Assembly: GCA_964035575.1 (NCBI GenBank)
Contig: OZ037856.1
Coordinates: 1,054,001-1,118,000, forward strand
DNA: 64,000 nt
Reading direction: 5' to 3'
From: Rhynchopus sp. YZ270_cl-10
Lineage: Eukaryota; Euglenozoa; Diplonemea; Diplonemida; Diplonemidae
This document shows positions 51,986-60,486 of the stretch, one piece after another. A model generated the notes under the pieces. The model made no database searches. It worked only from the letters and a program-made list of their open reading frames with translations, and was not told where the DNA came from. Position 1 is the first letter of the stretch. Each line of letters begins with the position of its first letter. A program made the translations under genes and the position numbers.

Positions 51986-54370
51986 ATGTCCTCGCGCCAA
52001 TACAAGAAAGCGTTCAGCCGCGAGCAAATCGAGGAGGCAGTTGCAGTGCTTCTCTCACACCATGTATGTCACTTGCGTCCTGCGCACCTCGCACCCCCTT
52101 CTCCTTACCCACCACCCCTTCAGGTCCTCCGCTCTGGTGAAAGTGGGGTCATGGTGACGTTGCCTTTGGTCTTCAACAATGAAGAGAAGCCGGTGCAGCT
52201 CAAGAAGGAGGCTGACAGTATGACACAGCTCTCACAGAAGAGGCTTGATGTGGTGTCCACAAAGCGTGGTGGCGTCCGCAAGCAGCCGGTTGAGAAGATG
52301 CCGGAGAGCGTGCGGGCGAGGAACCTGCGTGCGCGGAGGTATCAGTCAAACTCTTCTTCCGCACCTAAGTCGGATGATTGGGTGTGCAAATTTGCGGGGG
52401 TGCGCACCGAAACCGAAGAAGAGACACCTGCCGCATCTGACAATGAAGATGAAGCAAGCGTGCACAACGACGATGCCATGGAGGATGACGACATCGGAGA
52501 CGTGGAGAAGCCGTCCTCCTCAGAGGCGCAGGAGAAGGTGGTGCAGGCAGAAGAGGCAGAGGCAGAGGCAGTGTCCAGCTCGCAGGGTGAAGACGACGAC
52601 AAGGCCCCCGACACGCCTCCCAGCATTCGTCTCGCGCAGCCACCCTCAGATTCGTGGTCGAACAAGAAACAGCCGACATCAACATCGTTGTCCGATTTGA
52701 AGCACGACCTCGATCAGTATGTTACCCACCCCCAAGCTAGACTTCAGTAGATACACGGTGCCCTATCAGGTACATTTGGCAGTGGCATGCCATTGACCGG
52801 GTGTTCTCCTGTCAGACAACGTGTCATGAACAGAAGGTGCTGTCATGAGTGTAAATGACGACTCATTTCGCCAAACCGGTCCTGTAATTGGTCAGGGCCG
52901 TGTAGGAAACGGGGCGACAGGAGGTAACAGTTTCCAACTTAATGTCCCTTCCAGTATCTGCGGCCGGTGAACGGTGAGACGTTTCCACTTCCAGCTTCTC
53001 TTCTATGTTCTCCCATAGGTGACTCCATGCTATATGCTCAAACACCCCTACAGGACCACCCCTATGCAGGCCCGTAAGCGCAAGAGAAACGACGACACCG
53101 ACAGCCACCAACCCACCACCGTTGGTGCAAAGCGCCGTAAGTACAGCGACCTGGACTCCTCCTCGGAGTATCCTGCCTGCCCTAAGATCACAAAGGCGCC
53201 AACAAGCGACAACCCAACCCCGGGCCTGGATAAGCCGGAGTTGGACAAGGACCTTATCTTTGCGTGCTTTAACTTCCTCAAACGGGAGGTGCCGCTTTTG
53301 GACGAACACTCGCAGATCACCAGCCTTTTCTCGAAGTATGGTTCTTTCCCCCCCCCGAAAAAAGAAAAAACACCTCAACACCCCAGACCTTCCCTTCCAT
53401 TTGGTTTCAAACTTACACTTATCTACTCAAAATATTACGGGTTTTGCCTATCCTCACAACACAAACACTCACCCACAGGGCGGAACTCCTCGCACCGAGC
53501 CTCATCAAAATCCGCAAGGAGATGAAATCCGTTTACCAATGGGTGGCCTGGGATAACAAACGCTTTGATTTCTACTTGGCGTCCGCGTTTTTGGAGACGC
53601 TTCGCATTCGTCTGAAGGAAACTGGAAAGTACAGTACGGAGCAGATGACGCATGCGTACAACAGCTTGATGGAGATTGGGGAGCGCGGGGTTATCATTTA
53701 CCCGAGAAGGCGGGGGCAGATTGAGGCGCTTGGGTGGGTGGAGGAGCCGTGCTCGATAACCCCTGCGGATTTGAGTGCTGCGGCGGATCAGGCGAAGGAA
53801 TATTACAGGAAGATCAAGAAGTCTGCCATCAGTGGAGGCATCGACCAGAACAAAGTCTTCGCTGGGCGCGAGGAAATCGACTACCGTAAGGCCTACCCCC
53901 ACGACCTCCTTTCCTTCATCACAGCGCACTTCAAATGCACCAAGATGGTTCTCTGCGCCGCACTTCAGACTCAAATGAAAAAGAGAGTACCCTTCGTGCA
54001 GTGGGTGCATGACAGTCCGTTGAGTTCACTGCTTCTGGAGGTTCTTCGGACTGCAGTGCATAACGACGTTATGACGGCAGATATTGGACATTATTTGATT
54101 GACAGCTGCTTCATGGAAGCCTGCGTAAGAGATGTGGAAACAGAACTGCCCCTCAGTCAGTCCTCCGTAAGACCATCACAAACACCGTCACAAAGCGGGC
54201 CTACCAAGCAACGCCTCGAATGGCACTACAAACCGCAAGTGGAGGAGGTGCTTCACGCCATGGACGATGACGACGCGGAGTTTATACCGAATAAGGTAAG
54301 CTGTTCGCAGGAATCCTTCGGTGGTAAAGCACAACGCATGGACGAGGAAGACGAGACATGCGATTTCTGA
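51986..54370 (+). CDS. Unrecognised nuclear-looking protein, four exons
   Basis: Model: exons 51986-52063, 52124-52716, 53054-53335 and 53479-54370, giving 614 residues. Donors are GTATGTC, GTATGTT and GTATGG; acceptors end CTTCAG, CTACAG and CCACAG; all junctions keep frame. The second part is acidic and Ser-rich (about residues 130-215). It is followed by basic nuclear-localisation-like runs (RKRKR, KRRK, about 228-250) and a conserved-looking alpha-helical C-terminal domain (LLAPSLIKIRKEMKSVYQ to ACVRDVETEL). Function unknown; a chromatin or RNA-related role is only a guess from composition. The first intron is 60 bases with no in-frame stop, so an unspliced form would also be open. The link over 52717-53053 is inferred; two separate genes (the second starting at 53034 or 53064) remain possible. 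Confidence 0.6.
52953..53005 (+). repeat. SL-C element, 3' half
   Basis: AGTATCTGCGGCCGGTGAAC, GGTGAGACGTTTCCACTTCC, AGCTTCTC. It lies inside the proposed third intron, or just upstream of a start codon if the genes are separate. Confidence 0.55.
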
Positions 54371-54653
54371 TGAGAAAAAAAAAGAAAAAAAAAAATCACA
54401 ATTTTTTGTCTCAATGAGATCGCATTGTGCCTCAGAAAAGAGGTAAAAAAAAAACGATGGGAATCTACGATATTTCAGATCCGCCAAAAGGAGACGCTCC
54501 GGACGCAAGAAGGAGATTCCCCTAGCAGGGGGGGTGTGTTCTAGCTGGCAAGAAGGGCGGATCGGATACCCCCTTTAAAAAAGCGGCGCTTTTTTTGTTG
54601 TTGGAGACAAAGGAAGCACAGTGGAGGCTTCGTATATTTGATAGTATTTTTTG

Positions 54654-54710
54654 ACAGTGCCTGTGTCCGCCGATGAACGGCGAGGTGTTTGCGCTTTCAA
54701 CGTCTCTTTG
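54654..54710 (+). repeat. SL-C element, 3' half
   Basis: CAGTGCCTGTGTCCGCCGAT, GAACGGCGAGGTGTTTGCGC, TTTCAACGTCTC. Confidence 0.65.
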
Positions 54711-54781
54711 CCACCTCTTTTTGTTATCATTGAAACGTTTTAGGTCTTCGTCCTCCTCATATTTCATAGATACCAGATAAA

Positions 54782-54845
54782 CAATTGTACAGAACCGACC
54801 TTGTACAGAGATCTCATCTCGGTGGGGTAAAGTGTCGATTTTCAA
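54782..54845 (+). repeat. SL-B-like element, divergent
   Basis: TTGTACAGAACC at the start and GGGTAAAGTGTCGATTTT at the end, with CATCTCGGTG as a weak inner hairpin. Confidence 0.4.
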
Positions 54846-55012
54846 TTTTAAAAAATGGTCAAAATAAAAGAGAGAAGCTTTCTTTGTTGTTCGATCTCGA
54901 TAGATCCTACAAAGCTGCGCTTTTGGGACCAGCTTGGTCAGGGGTGGTGTATGGTATAGTGTTCTTCTGCATCCGCTCTTGGGGTGTGTGCACGGTATTC
55001 AGAATCACTTTC

Positions 55013-55239
55013 AGATGTCAACCCCCAAATGGATGTACGACCACATGGTTGAGGTCCACCCCGGTGCACCGTTCAGATACCAAAGGTACACTGTCATGAG
55101 AGGGCTGTTGTATTTCAAGTCAACCTTCTTCGTTCCCAGCTACTCCTATGTGGAGGAGCTGTTGCCCGTCCACGACATATCTTCACCAATTCAAAAGGTG
55201 GGGTGCTGTTGCATTTTGAGAACCTTAGTGCTTTGTTGA
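55013..55239 (+). other. SL-G repeat with a 74-codon open frame
   Basis: CAG then ATGTCAACCCCCAAATGGAT opens a 74-codon frame (55015-55239) with coding-like GC content (WMYDHMVEVHPGAPFRYQRY). The first ~115 bp recur in degraded form at 25101 and 26611. It could be a small gene or exon with broken copies, or a SINE that happens to be open. No known domain is recognised. Confidence 0.4.
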
Positions 55240-55305
55240 CGTAAGGAAAAGGAATATCATAGTACTAACACAGATACTAGGTGTATCTGTTCTTTTATTC
55301 GTAAG

Positions 55306-55332
55306 GGTGACTAGGGGTCATCTAAAAATAAC
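55306..55332 (+). repeat. SL-D element, minimal
   Basis: GGGTGACTAGGGGTCATCT: the two ends of SL-D joined without the AAGC/GCTT stem-loop. Confidence 0.4.
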
Positions 55333-56733
55333 GTTTTTTTTATTTTGTCTTTTTTGTCTTTTTGTCTTTTTTTTGTACCGATGCTGACACGTTCAGCACA
55401 TTGTTTTTTTTTTTTAGCTCTCCTCCGTGAGAGCATTACTTTTAAGCCTCTTTTTTTTGATGAGTGTGCACGAGAGGCATAGTCATCTTTGAAGAGTTTC
55501 TTTTCTTTTTTTTTTCTTTCAGATGTATATTTTCTTCATAATGGTTATCCAACTACTCCCAACCAACCCTTTGTACACACTGAAAAGCTTCTGGGTCAAT
55601 TCAAAAGGTGAGAAGCAGCATAACACCCCTATACCCAATCCCCCCACCCTCTGTACAACAAGGTTTCACACCCCTGTCCGTTTATTGTTTAGAATTGTAA
55701 CGTTGTACCCGGACAGGTGTAATTGTTAATTAACCAAACTACTTTACAATTGGTTGTAAATTTTTCTTTTTTTTTTGATTCCATCATTCCCAAAAAAGGT
55801 CTCTTTTTTTTTTTATTAGATGTATTCCTCTTTACTTTTTTTGTCTTTATTTTTTGAAAAAAAGGGATCTTATTCATTCCGTACTCAAGAGATACGACTC
55901 TAGCAGGGTTTCATCTCAAATCACTCCCCTCCCTCCTCCCCTCTTTTTTTGTATCACGTCTCCCCCTATTACCCCGATGAATAGTAAAAGGAAGACTGTA
56001 TTATACGCTGTCGCGATTCTGTGTACCCTCTTGATCAAATGTTCAACTCTTTTTTTGTTTTTTTTTGTTTTTGTGTGTGACAGTGTTGAACACTTTTCAT
56101 CTCTATCTTATCTTTGTTATTGTGACACCATATAACCCACTTCCAAACTATTATTCATCACTAGAAATTAATATCCAAGAAAACAAACGAAAAATAAATG
56201 TGTAACAAAAAAAAAAGTGCCGCACGGAAAAAAGAGGGATTTTTTTTGACTGCGAGAGGCTGAGGGAACAAAGTGGTAGGAATTCTTATGAGAGAGGATG
56301 CCCGAGTTTTTTTTTTTTTTTTTCATTTTTGTTTCCCTTAGGGTTTTTTGGTTCCCCTTAGATGAGCATTGAGAGGCTTTGGGGGTCATAAAAAACCTAA
56401 CTTTCTTCTCTTTCAATTCTCCCTCTTCCTGATTCTCCGTTTCCAAAAAAGGGTTTTGCATTATTGAGATTTGTACAAAAAAAAAATATTTCTTCGGGTC
56501 AGATGAACAAATAGCATACCTTTGGATGACGCTATTCATCTGGTTGGAAGGTATTATCAATTCTGCAATCACCTATTTTTCCTCGTACACAACACCGTGT
56601 CGGCACTGGTGTCATCAGGCACCGATATTTTAGTATATTTTAGAAGAAAAGCAAAATAGCACAAAAACCTCATTGAATATAACCCCAATGGGGTTTTTGT
56701 TCAAAAGAAGTTTTTGACACAAAAAAAAAATAC
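55333..56733. other. Noncoding DNA
   Basis: No gene seen apart from repeat copies. T-run-rich; an SL-D' copy lies at 55459. Confidence 0.5.
55459..55488 (+). repeat. SL-D' stem-loop element
   Basis: GATGAGTGTGCACGAGAGGC then ATAGTCATC. GATGA... pairs with ...GTCATC. Confidence 0.65.
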
Positions 56734-56805
56734 AGTGGAGATTGCACAACTGTGGCAACACAACCGAGGCAACTACACTACTCCAACAATTTATCAAAAA
56801 AAAAA
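56734..56805 (+). repeat. SL-A element (long form) upstream of the IDH gene
   Basis: AGTGGAGATTGCACAACTGT, GGCAACACAACCGAGGCAAC, TACACTACTCCAACAATTTA, TC and an A run. This is the most complete long copy, about 100 bp before the gene. Confidence 0.8.
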
Positions 56806-56905
56806 GAAATGTCCCTCCGTTATTTTTTCCCCATAATCCCCCCCGATGTTCTCCTATTCTTGTGTTCATAACAAAAAAAAGGGTGAAAAAGCGAAAGCAA
56901 TAATA

Positions 56906-58606
56906 ATGTACACCGCAATTGGCAGCGGCCGGCGTGCGTTGAGCACAACTGCAGTCAAATGCAGCCAGCGTGTTAAGGTGAAGGGAACCATCGTGGAGAT
57001 GGACGGTGACGAGATGACGAGAATCATGTATGCCTCTTGAAAACATCATATCACATCACCATAACATACCACACCAAAGGGCCATATTCTGCGCAAGAAT
57101 TACCCTCATTAAGCTTCACAACCACACCACACCACACTAGAGGGCTATAGTTCGTTCGGACCTTGCCTAACTCTCAATTAGTTATCAACCACCACCTGCT
57201 ATGTTCTGCGCAATAATTACCCTCACAAAGCATCCACACCACACACCACACCACAGCTGGCACGACATTAGGGAAAAGCTGATCCACCCCTTCGTCGACG
57301 TGAACCTTGAGTACTACGACCTGGGGATGGAGCACCGTGACTACACTGATGACCAGGTCACCATCGACTCCGCACACGCGACACTCAAGCACGGCTGTGC
57401 CGTGAAGTGTGCCACCATCACTCCGGGTATGTGCCACAGTTTTGATTTATTTTTTTTTTGCTTCACTGATTACTCGAATAGTCTTTTCTATCACCCCACA
57501 TCCACCCAGATGAGGCGCGTGTCGAGGAGTTCAAGCTGAAGAAGATGTGGAGATCTCCCAACGGCACCATCCGCAACATCCTTGGAGGCACCGTCTTCCG
57601 TGAGCCCATCCTCATCAGGAACGTGCCTCGTCTCGTGCCCGGGTGGACCAAGCCGATCATCATCGGCCGCCACGCACACGGTGACCAGTACAAAGCCACG
57701 GACTTTGTGGTGGAGAAGGCGGGCAAGCTGACCATGACCTTCACCCCGAAGGACGGCTCTGGTATGTCGGGTTTTCTTTGATTGCTCTCACCCATCTGTC
57801 GCACAACAAACAGCCCCGGAAACATACGACGTTGCGGACTACGGCGACGACGGCGGTGTCGCGATGGGCATGTACAACTACAAGCAGAGCATTATCGACT
57901 TCGCACGCGCCTCCCTCAACTACTCCCTCATGAAGAACTACCCATGCCAGCTCTCCACCAAGGTATTGTTTCGTCTTCCACCCTTTCCATACCACCCCCC
58001 TCCTTGCAGAACACGATCCTGAAGAGATACGACGGCATGTTCATGCAGGTCTTTGACGACGTGTTTGAGAAGGAGTTTAAGGAGAAGTTCGACAAGGCGG
58101 GGCTCTGGTACGAGCACCGGTTGATTGACGACCAGGTCGCACAGGTGCTGAAGGGGCACGGCGGGCTGGTGTGGGCGACGAAGAACTACGACGGGGATGT
58201 TCAGTCGGACATCGTTGCGCAGGGATACGGGTCGTTGGGGCTTATGACCTCTGTGCTTCTGGCGCCTGACGGCAAGACCGTCGAAGCAGAAGCTGCACAC
58301 GGAACGGTGACACGCCACTACCGTGAACACCAGAAGGGGAATGAGACCTCGACCAACCCCATCGCCTCCATCTACGCGTGGACAGGTGGTATCCGCCACC
58401 GTGGTAAGATCGACGGCACACCCGAGGCAGTGCACTTCGCAGACACCCTCGACAAGGTCATCGTCAAGTCTGTCGAAGAGGGGTTCATGACCAAGGACCT
58501 TGCACTTCTCATCTACGGCGACAAGATGACCCGTGCCGACTACCAAAACACGACAGAGTTCATCGACACCGTCAAGACCAACCTCACAAAAGCGCTTGAC
58601 GCATAG
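56906..58606 (+). CDS. NADP-dependent isocitrate dehydrogenase, mitochondrial type
   Basis: Converts isocitrate to 2-oxoglutarate and CO2 with reduction of NADP+. Five exons (56906-57027, 57257-57426, 57510-57761, 57814-57962, 58010-58606) give 429 residues, the usual length for a eukaryotic dimeric NADP-IDH with a presequence. Residues 1-25 (Arg/Ser/Thr-rich, [12 protein letters not shown]) look like a mitochondrial targeting peptide. Seen motifs: [13 protein letters not shown], the isocitrate-binding [19 protein letters not shown], the metal/catalytic region [20 protein letters not shown] and the NADP-binding segment [17 protein letters not shown]. One oddity is AWTGGIRHR where the family usually has AWTRGL. 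Introns are 47-229 bases, all GT-AG, with GTATGC, GTATGT or GTATTG donors. No clean acceptor-like tract precedes the start; an upstream in-frame ATG at 56846 is less likely. Confidence 0.95.
57028..57256 (+). other. IDH intron 1 with duplicated 3' end
   Basis: The donor is GTATGC and the acceptor CCACAG. Two similar blocks of about 58 bp (57082-57140 and 57200-57256) each contain TTCTGCGCAA(G/T)AATTACC followed by a CACACCACACC tract and an AG. Splicing to the first AG would bring an early stop codon, so only the second keeps the enzyme frame. Confidence 0.7.
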
Positions 58607-58961
58607 AAGAAAAATGAGGGAGTAACGTGGAAAGAACAGAGGAAAAAAAATGCAGAAAAAAAAAATACTAAGAAAAAAGCTACACATTTTTGAAAAAAGT
58701 TTTGGTCCCCTAACGTGTTTTTCTCTTTATTTTAAACCCCCATTGGGGTGGTCAGGGATAACTTTTCTACCAAGGGTGGTCAATTTTTGCCTTTTTCCTC
58801 CTTTTTTTGTGATGTTTTTTTGTAAACCAGCGTGGTAGAAACGTATCCATGATCCCCCAAAATTATGTTTTTTTTGGCCAATATGTTGATTTTTTTTGTC
58901 GGTGTATATGACAAATCGGTGATAAAATACGTTCCTTTCTTTCTTTCAACTTCACCTCTTA
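58607..58961. other. Noncoding DNA downstream of IDH
   Basis: Nothing recognised: A/T-rich 3' flank and a weak CCCCATTGGGG inverted repeat near 58737. Confidence 0.45.
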
Positions 58962-59000
58962 AAGGTGACTAAGCATTGAAGCTTAGTATCATCTTATAAA
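58962..59000 (+). repeat. SL-D stem-loop element
   Basis: AGGTGACTAAGC, loop ATTGAA, GCTTAGTATCATCTTATAAA. Confidence 0.7.
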
Positions 59001-59009
59001 CCATTTTTA

Positions 59010-59040
59010 GATGTGCATGCACGAGAGGCATATTTCATCT
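59010..59040 (+). repeat. SL-D' stem-loop element
   Basis: GATGTGCATGCACGAGAGGC then ATATTTCATC and a T run. It follows an SL-D copy by ten bases. Confidence 0.7.
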
Positions 59041-59712
59041 TTTTTTTTTCTTTTTTTTTTTGGTGTTCTTCTGAATTCTACTCTACCCGAGGCACTATGC
59101 ACAACAGGAGTTTAGAGCACTAATTTGAAGATAAGGGGACTGATACAAACGAAAAAAAAACAAGCAAACAAAGAAGTTGTTGTTTTTTTTTTTACCCGAT
59201 GCGAGAATATCTTGGTACAGCTCGAAAATTCTTTAGATGGGTGTAAACCCGTCTTTAAAATTTTCTTTTTGACTCAGGGCTTAGGGTCATTCCTGTTTAC
59301 TTTTCTTTGTTTACCTTTTCTATGAATTCGATAAACCCAGAGAGAGAGCGCGGTTTCCTCCCCCCCATACGGCCACTAAACAGAAGTGTTTGCATCGCAA
59401 AAAAAATTGATTTTGCTTTTTTTTTGTGTGTGTCCTTCTCTGTTCTCCAGGATCTTGCTTGATTCTAGTTCTAAAACGGTTCATCTTAGTTGCCAAATTT
59501 TCTTTATTTTGTATTCTTTGTTCGACGCCTGGATTGTTTGGGACGTTTTTTGCACTTTTTTGCGCAAAAAACGTCGAACGTTTTTCCACCGTGTGTTTGT
59601 CAAAAAGAAGAAAAGAAAAACTTGTGCCCTATTCTGACTTTTCTAAAAGAGAGTCGGGTGTGTGTGTATTATGTGAGTGTGCAAGTTTGCAAAGTATTAG
59701 TTTTTAAAGTGT

Positions 59713-59776
59713 AGCCTTCGGGCGACACTGTGTACAGAACCTGTCTTCGGACAGGTGATTTTGTTGATACAACTGA
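59713..59776 (+). repeat. SL-B stem-loop element with CCTGTC/GACAGG stem
   Basis: GCCTTCGGGCGACACTGTGT, ACAGAACCTGTCTTCGGACA, GGTGATTTTGTTGATACAAC. The inner hairpin has a UUCG-type tetraloop. Confidence 0.75.
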
Positions 59777-59829
59777 AATAAGCAAAAAAACAAAAACAAA
59801 AACAAAAAAAAAAAAAAACAACCAACGTA

Positions 59830-59886
59830 ACCTAGGTACCAAGGTATTTAGGGTGATCGTCGACACACACAGAAGAAAAAAAAAAC
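59830..59886 (+). repeat. SL-B element, 3' part with CCTA/TAGG stem
   Basis: CCTAGGTACC and GGTATTTAGG pair, then GTGATCGTCGACACAC and an A run. A further different inner stem. Confidence 0.5.
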
Positions 59887-60316
59887 CCCCACCAACTCCT
59901 GACAGGAAAATGACGTGACTGACGAGGGGGGGGAAGGGGAGAGAATGGCAAGGCTCCCCTTTATTCCCTTCCCGTTACCAAAAAAAACAAGATTTGTGCC
60001 AAAAACCCTCACATTCATCTTTCAACCATTTTTATTTTTTGCCAAAAAAAACCCACCTCCTTTCGTTTTCCTGCGACCACCCCCCCCCCCCCCTCACTTT
60101 TTTTTTTACAACTCCACGACGTTTAAAACGGTTACCAATAATGTTCCCCCCCCCCCCTTCCCAGTGATGGCAAAAAACTGGGGGAATAAAACCCCCAAAA
60201 AAAACCCCCCTAGTAACCAACCCCCAGCCTCTGCCTATCACTGACCCCCCCCCCTTCCCTTTTCCCCCTCTTTTCTATTCACCTATCTAAAATCACCAAA
60301 AACGAAAGGGTGCATG

Positions 60317-60370
60317 TGTTGACCCTCTCACATACTTTCAATTCTGTGAAATGAAAGTATATGAATCTAA
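60317..60370 (+). repeat. SL-E stem-loop element with leader
   Basis: TGTTGACCCTCTCACATACT, TTCAATTCTGTGAAATGAAA, GTATATGAATCTAA. About 115 bp upstream of the EF-hand gene. Confidence 0.7.
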
Positions 60371-60380
60371 GTATTCACCT

Positions 60381-60424
60381 CCTCTCTCTCTCTCTTTCCT
60401 CCCCTCTCACCCAACACCCAACAG
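60381..60424 (+). promoter_or_regulatory. Acceptor-like splice site upstream of the EF-hand gene
   Basis: CTCTCTCTCTCTTTCCTCCC, CTCTCACCCAACACCCAACA, then G: a strong pyrimidine tract ending CAG, 62 bases before the start codon. Confidence 0.6.
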
Positions 60425-60486
60425 ACGTAATAGGGGATGAGGTGCCCCATCCAGCCCCGTGACGTTGTACGGTCATAAAAGATAAA

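Noticed and set aside
51864-56805. Spliced-leader RNA gene among the SL families
   Set aside because: No copy shows a conserved donor GT after a 20-40-base leader together with an Sm-like site, so no leader gene is claimed.
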